This document shows positions 39,995-48,315 of a stretch of 64,000 bases of DNA, one piece after another; the first letter of the stretch is position 1; each line of letters opens with the position of its first letter. The stretch covers positions 248,001-312,000 of the forward strand of contig NZ_JACAPR010000008.1 in the NCBI RefSeq assembly GCF_013385635.1, in the 5' to 3' direction. The translations under genes and the position numbers were made by a program. A model generated the notes under the pieces. That model did no database searches. It was given only the letters and a program-made list of their open reading frames with translations, and had not been told where the DNA came from. This DNA is from Pseudomonas gingeri (GTDB lineage Bacteria > Pseudomonadota > Gammaproteobacteria > Pseudomonadales > Pseudomonadaceae).

Positions 39995-40567
39995 CTACTC
40001 CTTGGCGGTGGCACTCCAGAACGCCTGGAAACCGGTCTCGGCATAACGTTCGGCCTGATCGGGTTCGCGGCGGATGAAATCGATGGTGGTATCGGCCAGG
40101 GCGCCCATGATCGCCGCGACAAAGGCCGCCGGCTGATCGCGGAACAGACCGCTGGCAATACTCTCCTGCATCATCGCGTTGACCTCGCCGAAGTCCTGCA
40201 TGCCCAGCAGCTTGCTCTGCTCGGTGACCTGCGCGGACATCCCGAGCAAGGCCACCACCTTGCGCTTGCGCGGCTCGGCCACGCCCCAGTCGACATAACT
40301 CTGCCAGGCATGCCGGGCACGCTTCTTCACCGTTTCCGTGCGCGGGTAGCCGGGCATCATCACGTCGCGCAATTCGGCCTTGAGGTGCAGGTAGAGTTCG
40401 TTGAGCAACACGTCCTTGGAACTGAAGTAGTTGAACAGCGTGCCTTCGGCGACACCGGCGAGCCGGGCGATCTTCAGCGTCGGACAACCCAGGCCCTGCT
40501 CGGCGAACACCTCGATGGCGGCGCTGAGAATGGCATTGCGTTTGTCGGTGCTTTTCGGACGGGCCAT
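39995..40567 (-). CDS. TetR-family transcriptional repressor
   Basis: A 190-residue TetR regulator. The N-terminal HTH is AGVAEGTLFNYFSSKDVLLNEL; the C-terminal ligand domain has no recognised subtype. It probably represses the SDR operon downstream and its own gene, since palindromes with the same core lie before both. The inducing ligand is unknown. Confidence 0.88.
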   Translation of the reverse strand: MARPKSTDKRNAILSAAIEVFAEQGLGCPTLKIARLAGVAEGTLFNYFSSKDVLLNELYLHLKAELRDVMMPGYPRTETVKKRARHAWQSYVDWGVAEPRKRKVVALLGMSAQVTEQSKLLGMQDFGEVNAMMQESIASGLFRDQPAAFVAAIMGALADTTIDFIRREPDQAERYAETGFQAFWSATAKE

Positions 40568-40590
40568 GGATCGGAGAACGCTCGGGCAAT

Positions 40591-40608
40591 AAGTGAGTAA
40601 TCACTCAA
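40591..40608. promoter_or_regulatory. Palindromic operator upstream of the TetR gene
   Basis: AGTGAGTAATCACTCA, 24 bp before the TetR start, shares its core with the site at 39951-39968. This supports autoregulation. Confidence 0.6.
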
Positions 40609-40710
40609 TTAAGCCTGTGAAGGTTTTTATTTGCAAGTGCCAAAGAGATGAACGGTGTTTGCGCCCGGCAGTGCGCGCACCCAGTCACTGATGCCGGTGG
40701 CTGCTAGGGC

Positions 40711-40795
40711 CTCTTCGCGGGCAAGCCCGCTCCTACAGTTGATCGCGTGCATCAGAGCGATACGATCCCCTGTGGGAGCGGGCTTGCCCGCGAAA
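40711..40795. repeat. REPIN
   Basis: Inverted REP pair: TTCGCGGGCAAGCCCGCTCC on the left and GGAGCGGGCTTGCCCGCGAA on the right, about 35 bp apart, just beyond the 3' end of the alcohol dehydrogenase gene. Confidence 0.88.
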
Positions 40796-40806
40796 AACCT
40801 TGCAGG

Positions 40807-41955
40807 CTAGAACGCGCTACGGAAGATCTCTTCGATCTGCCGCTGATCCGCCGCCCGCGGGTTGGTCAGGCCACAGGCATCCTTCAGGGCATTGGCCGCC
40901 AGCAGCGGAATATCCTGCAACTTGGCCCCCAACTCACGCAGACCGGCGGGGATCTCGACATCCCTGGCCAGGCTGCGGATCGCCACGATAGCCGCCTGGG
41001 CGCCCTCTTCCGCGCTCAACCCCGCGACATCCGCCCCCAGCGCCCGCGCCACATCGCCCAGCCGTCGCGGACAAACCGCGGCGTTGAAGATCTGCACATG
41101 GGGCAACAGCACCGCATTGCAGACACCGTGGGGCAAGTCATAGAAACCGCCCAACTGGTGCGCCATGGCATGGACGAAACCCAGGGAGGCATTGTTGAAC
41201 GCCATGCCCGCCAGGAACTGTGCATAGGCCATGTTTTCCCGGGCCTTCAGGTCACTGCCGTCACGCACCGCCAGGCGCAGGTTGGCGCTGATCAACTCGA
41301 TGGCCTTGATCGCACAGGCATCGGTGATCGGCGTGGCCGCCGTCGAGACATAGGCTTCCACCGCATGGGTCAGGGCATCCATGCCGGTGGCCGCGGTCAA
41401 CCCCTTGGGCATGGCGACCATCAGTGCCGGATCGTTGACCGACAGCAGCGGCGTGACATTGCGGTCGACGATGGCCATTTTCACGTGTCGCGACTCATCG
41501 GTGATGATGCAGAAGCGGGTCATTTCGCTGGCCGTACCGGCGGTGGTGTTGATCGCGATCAGCGGCAGTTGCGGCTTGGCCGACTGGTCGACACCTTCGT
41601 AGTCGCGGATATGCCCGCCGTTGGTGGCGCACAGGGCGATGCCCTTGGCACAGTCATGGGGCGAACCGCCGCCCAGGGACACGACGAAATCACACTCACC
41701 CGCCTTCAAGGCAGCCAGCCCCTTCTCGACGTTATCGATGCTCGGATTGGGCTTGGCGCCGTCGAAGATCAGCGAATCGATGTCCTGCATCGCCAGCAAT
41801 TCGGCGATCCGCGTCGCCACGCCCGCCTTCGCCAGCCCGGCATCGGTCACGATCAGCGCCTTGCGAAAACCGTAGTTGCGGATGGCATCCATCGCTTCGT
41901 CCAGACAGTCGATGCCCATGATATTCACGGCGGGAATGAAAAATGTGCTGCTCAT
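40807..41955 (-). CDS. Iron-containing alcohol dehydrogenase
   Basis: A 382-residue group III (iron-type) alcohol dehydrogenase. NAD-binding [11 protein letters not shown] follows the first domain; the metal ligands are Asp and His in [13 protein letters not shown] and the two His of [23 protein letters not shown], all present. It probably oxidises primary alcohols; the closest kinds include ErcA/YiaY-like enzymes. It stands alone, with a REPIN after it. Confidence 0.9.
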   Translation of the reverse strand: MSSTFFIPAVNIMGIDCLDEAMDAIRNYGFRKALIVTDAGLAKAGVATRIAELLAMQDIDSLIFDGAKPNPSIDNVEKGLAALKAGECDFVVSLGGGSPHDCAKGIALCATNGGHIRDYEGVDQSAKPQLPLIAINTTAGTASEMTRFCIITDESRHVKMAIVDRNVTPLLSVNDPALMVAMPKGLTAATGMDALTHAVEAYVSTAATPITDACAIKAIELISANLRLAVRDGSDLKARENMAYAQFLAGMAFNNASLGFVHAMAHQLGGFYDLPHGVCNAVLLPHVQIFNAAVCPRRLGDVARALGADVAGLSAEEGAQAAIVAIRSLARDVEIPAGLRELGAKLQDIPLLAANALKDACGLTNPRAADQRQIEEIFRSAF

Positions 41956-42108
41956 GACGAGTCCTCTTGGCGTTGACGGAGCCTACCTGCCCCACGAAGC
42001 CCAGAGCATCGACCGGTTATCCGTGAGCGTTGTTGATCTGGCTCAACGCCAGCTCGTGATAAAGTCGCCGCCTGTCCACCTTCTGCCTTGAGACGACGAA
42101 TAGCGATT

Positions 42109-43113
42109 ATGGAATTCCAGGAATTTGACGCCGAACTTGAAGACTGGAACGCCCTGCGCGCCGAGATCCCGTTCAGCGGGTTGCTGATCGGCAACGGCGC
42201 GAGCCTGGCGGTATGGCCAAAGTTCTCCTACGACTCGCTGTTCGAGAAAGCCCAGAGCACCCGCAACCGTCCCCTGGGCTTGAGTGAACTCGCGGTGTTC
42301 AAGGCCCTGGACACCAGCAACTTCGAACAGGTGCTCAGTGCGCTGAAGAGCACTATCAAGGTCAATGCCGCCCTGACCATCAATTCGTCGTCACCGCGCA
42401 ATCGCTACTTCGCGATCAAGGAAGCGCTGATTCATGCGGTGCGCTCGGTGCACATCCCGTGGAAATTCGTCGAACCCGGCAGCCTCGCGCGGATCAACGC
42501 CGAACTGGGCAACTACCAGACGCTCTACTCCACCAACTACGACCTGCTCAACTACTGGGCGATCATGCAGGCACCGCAACCGTTCAAGGACCTGTTCTGG
42601 AACGACGACGCAACCTTCGATCTGGGCAATACCCAAACCCAGGGCACGCGCATCCTTTACCTGCACGGCGGCCTGCACCTGGTGAAGAACCTCGATGGCA
42701 GCACGCGCAAGCTGTTGTCTTCGGAAAGCACCCTGCTGGGCAGCTTCGCGATCAACACCCTCGGCGATGTGCCGCTGTTCGTCAGCGAAGGCAGTGCCGA
42801 AGACAAGCTCAAGGCGATCCGCAACTCGGACTATCTGGCGTATTGCTACGGGCAACTGAGCGAGCACCAGGGCGCCTTGTGCGTGTTCGGCCACGACCTC
42901 GGCGAGCAGGACCGGCACATCGTCCAGGCCCTGCACGACGCCCGCATCAAGACCCTGGCGATCTCGATCCATCCGCGCAGCAAGGCGTTCATCCAGCACC
43001 AGAAACGGCGCTTCGCGAAACTGTTCGTCGGCCACGATGTGACCTTGCGTTTCTTCGACGCCAAGAGCCACCCGCTGGGCACCCCGGAATTACTGGTCAC
43101 CCCCGAAGAATAA
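42109..43113 (+). CDS. DUF4917-family protein with SIR2-like motifs
   Basis: A 334-residue soluble protein that I assign to DUF4917 by its overall pattern. It carries the three core motifs of SIR2-like NAD-binding folds: LIGNGASLAVWPKF near residue 25, STNYDLLNYW near 138, and LYLHGGLHL near 183, with VFGHDLGEQD towards the C-terminus. No extra effector or membrane domain is seen. Activity is not known. The ATG at 42109 gives MEFQEFD; a TTG seven codons upstream is an alternative. A REP pair follows. Confidence 0.7.
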   Translation: MEFQEFDAELEDWNALRAEIPFSGLLIGNGASLAVWPKFSYDSLFEKAQSTRNRPLGLSELAVFKALDTSNFEQVLSALKSTIKVNAALTINSSSPRNRYFAIKEALIHAVRSVHIPWKFVEPGSLARINAELGNYQTLYSTNYDLLNYWAIMQAPQPFKDLFWNDDATFDLGNTQTQGTRILYLHGGLHLVKNLDGSTRKLLSSESTLLGSFAINTLGDVPLFVSEGSAEDKLKAIRNSDYLAYCYGQLSEHQGALCVFGHDLGEQDRHIVQALHDARIKTLAISIHPRSKAFIQHQKRRFAKLFVGHDVTLRFFDAKSHPLGTPELLVTPEE

Positions 43114-43130
43114 GGCACACCACGTCCCTC

Positions 43131-43264
43131 TGTGGTGAGCGGGCTTGCCCGCGCTGGAGCGCGAAGCGGCCCTGAAACCAGCAACCTCATGGTGTCAGGT
43201 GGATTGAGTCGCAGGTTTTACGACTGCTTCGCAGCCGAGCGCGGGCAAGCCCGCTCGCCACAGA
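43131..43264. repeat. REP pair (REPIN-like)
   Basis: GAGCGGGCTTGCCCGCGC on the left and GCGCGGGCAAGCCCGCTCGC on the right flank about 95 bp, between the DUF4917 gene and the convergent XRE-cupin gene. Confidence 0.82.
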
Positions 43265-43283
43265 GCTCGGGGCGATCACAGGA

Positions 43284-43826
43284 TCACTCCTCGGCGCTGT
43301 GCACCACCACCAGCAACTCGGCCTGCTGCTCGCCCACCGAGCGCAGGCGATGGGGTTTCTGCGCGTTGAAGTGCAGCGCATCGCCGCGCTCGAGAATCAC
43401 CCGTTCGGTCATGAAGTCCACCTCGACGCGGCCTTCATGGACGAACAGGAATTCTTCGCCGAGGTGCTCCTTGAAACGCTTGTCGGTGAACTCCCTGGGC
43501 GGATAGATGATGAACGGCAGCAAGGTGCGCTCGCTGACCTGATGGGCCAGCACCGCATAACCCGGCGCCCGCGCATCGGTCCCCAGGGACTGGCGCTGCT
43601 CACGGCGCACCAGGCTGTAGCTGTCGAGGCTGACGCTGTCCTCGCTGAACAATTCCTCGACCTTGACGTTCAACGCCTTGGCCAGTTTCAACGCGGCCGC
43701 AATCGACGGCGTGTTCAAGCCGCGCTCGACCTTCGACAGGTAACTCTTGGTCATGCCGGATTTCGCGGCCAATGCCTCAAGGGTTACACCAAGTTTTTTT
43801 CTCAATAATTTCAAACGGATAGACAT
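43284..43826 (-). CDS. XRE-family regulator with C-terminal cupin domain
   Basis: A 180-residue regulator: N-terminal XRE HTH (GVTLEALAAKSGMTKSYLSK, 14-33) and a C-terminal cupin sensor (HLGEEFLFVHEGRVEVDF, then GDALHFNAQKPHRL). Such proteins sense small metabolites or peptides and often repress adjacent catabolic genes. It is divergent from the class II aldolase gene, with a perfect palindrome in between. Confidence 0.88.
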   Translation of the reverse strand: MSIRLKLLRKKLGVTLEALAAKSGMTKSYLSKVERGLNTPSIAAALKLAKALNVKVEELFSEDSVSLDSYSLVRREQRQSLGTDARAPGYAVLAHQVSERTLLPFIIYPPREFTDKRFKEHLGEEFLFVHEGRVEVDFMTERVILERGDALHFNAQKPHRLRSVGEQQAELLVVVHSAEE

Positions 43827-43871
43827 GCGCAGCGATTAATCCAGCAGAAAGCCAGCGAATTCGTCTTGCTA

Positions 43872-43888
43872 ATGACACTTTGTGTCAT
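43872..43888. promoter_or_regulatory. Palindromic operator of the XRE-cupin regulator
   Basis: ATGACAC-TTT-GTGTCAT has perfect seven-base arms, 45 bp before the regulator start. A half-site, AGTGTCAT, follows at 43900-43907, so cooperative binding is possible. Confidence 0.6.
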
Positions 43889-43985
43889 ATAGCCTCTTAA
43901 GTGTCATCCGCATTCCCACCCACCACCTTGCGAGCAACGGAGGGTTGGCGGATCCGACGTCCCCGACACGACACAGGACCCCGAT

Positions 43986-44768
43986 ATGGCCAAGACATTA
44001 GCACTGCCCAAGGACCAGTTGGTCAAGCAGGCCCTGACCCAGATGCAGAACACCCTGGCGGATAATACGTGGACTGACCGGCAAAAGCTGGCCCTGACCT
44101 GCCGCATCCTCTTCGAGAACGGCCACGACTCGGGCCTGGCCGGGCAGATCACCGCGCGCGGGCCGCAGCCCGGCACCTACTACACCCAGCAACTGGGCCT
44201 GGGGTTCGATGAGATCAGTGCCAGCAACCTGCTGCTGGTCAACGAAGACCTGGAAGTCCTCGAAGGCCAGGGCATGCCCAACCCGGCCAACCGTTTCCAC
44301 AGCTGGGTCTACCGCGCCCGGCCGGATGTGAACTGCATCATCCACACCCATCCGACCCACGTCGCCGCGCTGTCGATGCTTGAAGTACCGCTGGCGGTCT
44401 CGCATATGGACCTCTGCCCGCTCTACGAGGACTGTGCGTTTCTCGAAGCCTGGCCCGGCGTACCGGTGGGCAACGAGGAAGGTGAAATCATCAGTGCCGC
44501 CCTCGGTGACAAACGGGCAATCCTGCTTTCCCACCATGGACAACTCTCCACCGGCGCGAGCATCGAGGAGGCCTGTGTCATCGCCCAACTGATCGAGCGC
44601 GCGGCCAGGTTGCAGTTGCTGGCCATGGCCGCCGGCACGATCAAGCCGATCCTCCCGGAACTGGGTCGCGAAGCCCATGACTGGATCTCCCGGCCCAAGC
44701 GCCACGCCACGGCCTTCAACTACTACGTGCGGCAGAACCTGCGTCAGCACGCCGACTGCCTGAACTGA
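43986..44768 (+). CDS. Class II aldolase/adducin-family protein
   Basis: A 260-residue class II aldolase-fold protein with zinc ligands H120 and H122 in IIHTHPTH and a third histidine in LSHHGQL. Family members are fuculose-phosphate-type aldolases, epimerases or decarboxylases; nothing here tells which. It is followed 42 bp later by a DapA-like gene in the same direction, so the two probably work in one pathway. Confidence 0.87.
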   Translation: MAKTLALPKDQLVKQALTQMQNTLADNTWTDRQKLALTCRILFENGHDSGLAGQITARGPQPGTYYTQQLGLGFDEISASNLLLVNEDLEVLEGQGMPNPANRFHSWVYRARPDVNCIIHTHPTHVAALSMLEVPLAVSHMDLCPLYEDCAFLEAWPGVPVGNEEGEIISAALGDKRAILLSHHGQLSTGASIEEACVIAQLIERAARLQLLAMAAGTIKPILPELGREAHDWISRPKRHATAFNYYVRQNLRQHADCLN

Positions 44769-44810
44769 TCGTCCCTGCCCGATAACCCGCCCTCAATCCC
44801 GGAGCCCCAC

Positions 44811-45704
44811 ATGACTACCCCTGCTCTCCACGGCATCATCGGCTACCCCGTCACGCCCTTTACCGCCGATGGCGAACACCTCGATCTCGACGCGCTGGGA
44901 CGTGGCATCGACCGCCTGATCGAAGGCGGCGTACACGCCATCGCCCCCCTGGGCAGCGCCGGTGAAGGCGCCTACCTCAGCGATACCGAGTGGGACGCCG
45001 TGGCCGAATTCAGCCTGGCCCATATCGCCGGGCGCGTCCCCAGCGTGGTCAGCGTGTCCGACCTGACCACCGCCAAGGCCGTGCGCCGCGCCCGTTTCGC
45101 CGAGGCCAAGGGGGCCGATGCGGTGATGGTGCTGCCGACGTCCTACTGGAAACTCGGCGAAGGGGAAATCCTCGCCCACTACCAGGCCATCGGTGCCCGC
45201 ATCGGCGTGCCGATCATGCTCTACAACAACCCGGCCACCAGCGGCACCGATATGTCGGTGGAACTGATCCTGCGGATCGTGCGTACGGTGGAGAACGTGA
45301 CCATGGTCAAGGAGAGCACCGGCGATATCCAGCGCATGCACAAGCTGCAACTGCTCGGCGAAGGCCAGGTGCCGTTCTACAACGGCTGCAATCCGCTGGC
45401 GCTGGAAGCCTTCAGCGCCGGCGCGGTGGGCTGGTGCACGGCCGCGGCGAACCTGATCCCGCGGCTCAACGGCGCGCTGTACCAGGCGGTGCTGGACAAC
45501 GACCTGCAACAGGCCCGTGCCCTGTTCTACCGACAACTGCCGTTGCTGGAGTTCATCCTCAAGGGCGGCTTGCCGGCCACGGTCAAGGCCGGGCTGCGCC
45601 TGACCGGGCTGGAAGCGGGCGAGCCACGCCTGCCGGTGGCACCGTTGAATGACGCCGGCCTGCGGTCGTTGCAAGGGATGCTGGAGACCCTGCGCGCCGC
45701 CTGA
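44811..45704 (+). CDS. Dihydrodipicolinate synthase/N-acetylneuraminate lyase family protein
   Basis: A 297-residue class I aldolase barrel. The Schiff-base lysine is K167 in MVKESTGD and the conserved tyrosine is Y138 in LYNNPAT. The usual GTTGE motif is PLGSAGEG, a variant that makes true DapA activity unlikely; cleaving or forming a pyruvate-linked keto acid is likelier. It shares an operon with the class II aldolase, divergent from the XRE-cupin regulator. Confidence 0.87.
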   Translation: MTTPALHGIIGYPVTPFTADGEHLDLDALGRGIDRLIEGGVHAIAPLGSAGEGAYLSDTEWDAVAEFSLAHIAGRVPSVVSVSDLTTAKAVRRARFAEAKGADAVMVLPTSYWKLGEGEILAHYQAIGARIGVPIMLYNNPATSGTDMSVELILRIVRTVENVTMVKESTGDIQRMHKLQLLGEGQVPFYNGCNPLALEAFSAGAVGWCTAAANLIPRLNGALYQAVLDNDLQQARALFYRQLPLLEFILKGGLPATVKAGLRLTGLEAGEPRLPVAPLNDAGLRSLQGMLETLRAA

Positions 45705-45745
45705 ACGACATCGCCAACCGAGACTCCACGCGCCCCCCCTACCCG

Positions 45746-45851
45746 GTCGTTCCCACGCTACGCGTGGGGATGCCTCACCGGAGTCTCCGCGTCCGCTTTT
45801 GTGACGCCGAGCGTCACGGACTGCATTACCACGCGGAGCGTGGGAACGATC
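45746..45851. repeat. 106-bp inverted-repeat element, copy 1
   Basis: It begins TCGTTCCCACGCT and ends AGCGTGGGAACGATC, with an inner GACGC/GCGTC hairpin. Near-identical elements lie at 47336 and 56209. This copy lies between convergent genes. Confidence 0.8.
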
Positions 45852-45884
45852 AACTTCGCCCGTTCATCGTGACCGGACCCGCAT

Positions 45885-47297
45885 CTATGTCTGCTGGTCG
45901 ACGGGTTGTGCCGCTGGTGTACGCAGCAAGCCACTGACCAACGCCCAGCCGGCCAGCACCACCAGGGCGAGGAACAGCATCACCGCGCGGTAACCGTGGA
46001 TAAAGGCACCTTGCACGTCGTCCAGCGGTTGTCCGGAAAAGCCGTGGTAGATGCCCACGCCGACCGCCAGGCCGAGGCCGCCGCCGACATTGTGCAGGGT
46101 CATCAGCGACCCCATCGCCACCGACGATACGCCTTGCGGTACCGAGGAGATGCCCAGCACCGTGGACGGACCGAGGATACTGGCCCAGCCCAGCCCCATG
46201 ATGACGAAGGCCGCCAGCAGGTAAGGCAGCGAGGTCTGGCGATCGAAGCCGGCCTGCAACAGCGCCGACAACAGGAACAACAGCAGGCCGGACTTGATCA
46301 GCAGGGCCGGACCCTTGCGGTCCACCAGCCGCCCCACCAGCGGCGACAGCAGCGCCACGCCGAGGGTGGTCGGCAGCAACAGCAGGCCGCTGGCCTGCAC
46401 GCTTTCACCACGCACCAGCGCCAGGTACAGCGGCATCACGAAGAACGCCACGCAATAGAACACCGCCAGGGTGAAACTGGCGACCACGCCGGCGACAAAG
46501 CGTCGATTGGCGAACAGTTGCAGGTCGATGATCGGTGCCGCGACACGTTGCTCCACCCGGACAAAGGCCGTCAGCGCCAGCACCGCCAGCGCAATCAGGC
46601 CCAGGGTCAACGGCGCACTCCAGCCCCAGGCGGCGCCCTGGACAATCACCAGTACCAGGCTCGGCAAGCCGACCAGCAGCAGTGCCGCCCCCAGCCAGTC
46701 GAGCCGCGCACCCGCCTCTTCCGAGCGCGACTCCTTGACGCTGAAGCTGCAGATTCCCAGGCTCAGCAGGACAAACGGCACATTGATCAGGAAGATCCAT
46801 TGCCAGCCGAAGGCACTGGTGATCAGTCCGCCCAGCACCGGCCCCGCCGCCAGCCCGACGCCGTTGACGCCGAACAGCACACCAAAGGCCTTGCCCTGTT
46901 CGGCACTGTCGAAGGTATTGGCGACAATAGCCCCCGAGGCGGTGTAGAGCACCGCGCAGGCCAGGCCCTGGGCGATCCGGGCGGCGATCAGGGCATCGAT
47001 GCCGACCGCCAGCCCGGCGCCGAGGGAGGCCAGCCCGAACACGCTCAGGCCGATAAACAGCACGCGCTTGCGCCCATGCAGATCGGCCAGCCGACCGACC
47101 AGCACCATGAAACTCGACAGCGCCAGGATAAAACCGTTGATCACCCATTGCAGGCTGTCGACCGACGCACCGAGGTCGGCCTGCAAGGCCGGCAGCGCGG
47201 TGTTGACGATGGTGAAATCGACACAGCCGAGAAAACTGGCAATGCTCACCCCGAGCAATGCCCACCATTTGCGTTGCTGTTGCGCAAAAACGCCCAT
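45885..47297 (-). CDS. MFS multidrug exporter, DHA2 family (14-helix)
   Basis: A 470-residue EmrB/QacA-type proton-driven exporter with about 14 hydrophobic helices. Helix 1 has the DFTIVNTALPAL motif, loop 2-3 GRLADLHGRKRV, and helix 5 the antiporter motif around GVNGVGLAAGPVLGGLI. The substrate is unknown. No emrA-type adaptor gene adjoins it, so it may export to the periplasm only. It ends close to repeat copy 1; copy 2 lies just upstream. Confidence 0.88.
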   Translation of the reverse strand: MGVFAQQQRKWWALLGVSIASFLGCVDFTIVNTALPALQADLGASVDSLQWVINGFILALSSFMVLVGRLADLHGRKRVLFIGLSVFGLASLGAGLAVGIDALIAARIAQGLACAVLYTASGAIVANTFDSAEQGKAFGVLFGVNGVGLAAGPVLGGLITSAFGWQWIFLINVPFVLLSLGICSFSVKESRSEEAGARLDWLGAALLLVGLPSLVLVIVQGAAWGWSAPLTLGLIALAVLALTAFVRVEQRVAAPIIDLQLFANRRFVAGVVASFTLAVFYCVAFFVMPLYLALVRGESVQASGLLLLPTTLGVALLSPLVGRLVDRKGPALLIKSGLLLFLLSALLQAGFDRQTSLPYLLAAFVIMGLGWASILGPSTVLGISSVPQGVSSVAMGSLMTLHNVGGGLGLAVGVGIYHGFSGQPLDDVQGAFIHGYRAVMLFLALVVLAGWALVSGLLRTPAAQPVDQQT

Positions 47298-47335
47298 GGG
47301 GAAACTCCTTTTTTCAATTGAATATCACTCGTAAG

Positions 47336-47444
47336 GATCGTTCCCACGCTCCAGCGTGGGAACGCCTCGCTGGACGCTCCGCGTCCGTTTTTTGTGCCGC
47401 GGAGCGTCACGGGCTGCGTGCCCACGCGGAGCGTGGGCACGATC
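47336..47444. repeat. 109-bp inverted-repeat element, copy 2
   Basis: Outer arms GATCGTTCCCACGCTC and GAGCGTGGGCACGATC with an inner GACGCTCCGCGTC/GCGGAGCGTCAC structure. Same family as the copies at 45746 and 56209. Confidence 0.85.
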
Positions 47445-47470
47445 ACCCATATCGGGGTGGCCGCACTGAC

Positions 47471-47536
47471 CTCTTCGCGGGCAAGCCCGCTCCCACAAAT
47501 TGTCGGTCGTGTGTGGGAGCGGGCTTGCCCGCGAAA
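47471..47536. repeat. REPIN (short spacer)
   Basis: TTCGCGGGCAAGCCCGCTCC and its inverse GGAGCGGGCTTGCCCGCGAA, about 20 bp apart, 25 bp beyond the stop of the cyclodipeptide-synthase-like gene. Confidence 0.88.
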
Positions 47537-47561
47537 GCGATGCGACAGGCAGCACAAAACC

Positions 47562-48311
47562 TCAGATGGCAATCGCCCCACTGGACCAGTTCGGATGCAC
47601 GATGCCCGGCAAGGTGAACGGAATCGGGATCCCGCGCTTCTTGAACTTGAGCGGCAACCAGCGCACCCGGTCCGGGCTGTGGGGGGTGATCAGCAGGTCG
47701 CGACTGGTGGCCATCGCGGCCGTCATCTGCTGCGGGTACAGCACATAGTGATAGCCCTCGTCCGCCCACAACGGCAGGATGATCGGGATCTCTTCGAGGA
47801 TGTATTCCCGGCACTGGGCCGCGGCCTTCTCGATATCGGCGTGTTCATCGCGCAAGCGCAGGCGGTCGGTAAATACCGCGATGGTTTCCTCGATGGCCAG
47901 GCGCAGTTCCTCGCGACTCTGGTACACCTCGTTCAATTGCTGGCGCAGTTCGGCATAACGGTCGCTGGCCAGCTCCTGGTTCCAGCGCGTCACGTGGTAC
48001 GGCACCCGCAGGCCGTCGAGGATCCCCTGGTTGCGCACCAACCAGGCATCGCCATCGCGGATCGACGCCGACAGCGCCTCTCCCGGTGACTTGCCGTGCT
48101 TGTTATGGCGTTGCAGGGTGTCAGCCACCACCACCTTCACGTGGCTGAAACCCGACTGGTTGATCAGGTGGATGGTCGAGCGCAGCTTCTGGTCTTCGTG
48201 GTACTCCTGGCCGACGCTGACCGCCAGCACCACGCGCTTGCCGTCGAACTCGTGGTCTTCGCCACCCTTGTTGAAATACGCCTTGAGGTTGATCTCTTGC
48301 ACAGTGCTCAT
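47562..48311 (-). CDS. tRNA-dependent cyclodipeptide synthase-like protein (XYP type)
   Basis: A 249-residue protein whose key positions line up with AlbC from Streptomyces: the nucleophile Ser32 in AVSVGQEYHEDQK (AlbC S37), Tyr170 and Glu174 in YILEE (Y178, E182), and Tyr192-Pro193 (Y202 region). Gln at the AlbC N40 position and the YP pair put it in the XYP subfamily, not NYQ. Such enzymes take two aminoacyl-tRNAs and make a cyclic dipeptide without a ribosome. The ATG at 48311 sits four bases after the 2OG oxygenase stop, with GGAG inside that gene. Product amino acids cannot be read from sequence alone. Last gene of the operon. Confidence 0.8.
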   Translation of the reverse strand: MSTVQEINLKAYFNKGGEDHEFDGKRVVLAVSVGQEYHEDQKLRSTIHLINQSGFSHVKVVVADTLQRHNKHGKSPGEALSASIRDGDAWLVRNQGILDGLRVPYHVTRWNQELASDRYAELRQQLNEVYQSREELRLAIEETIAVFTDRLRLRDEHADIEKAAAQCREYILEEIPIILPLWADEGYHYVLYPQQMTAAMATSRDLLITPHSPDRVRWLPLKFKKRGIPIPFTLPGIVHPNWSSGAIAI

Positions 48312-48315
48312 GGGA

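Noticed and set aside
42001..42108. Riboswitch or small RNA before the DUF4917 gene
   Set aside because: No stable hairpin or known riboswitch core could be seen.
45906..47321. A 471-codon Gln/Arg/His-rich frame opposite the DHA2 exporter
   Set aside because: Antisense shadow; the exporter frame has 14 helices and clear MFS motifs.
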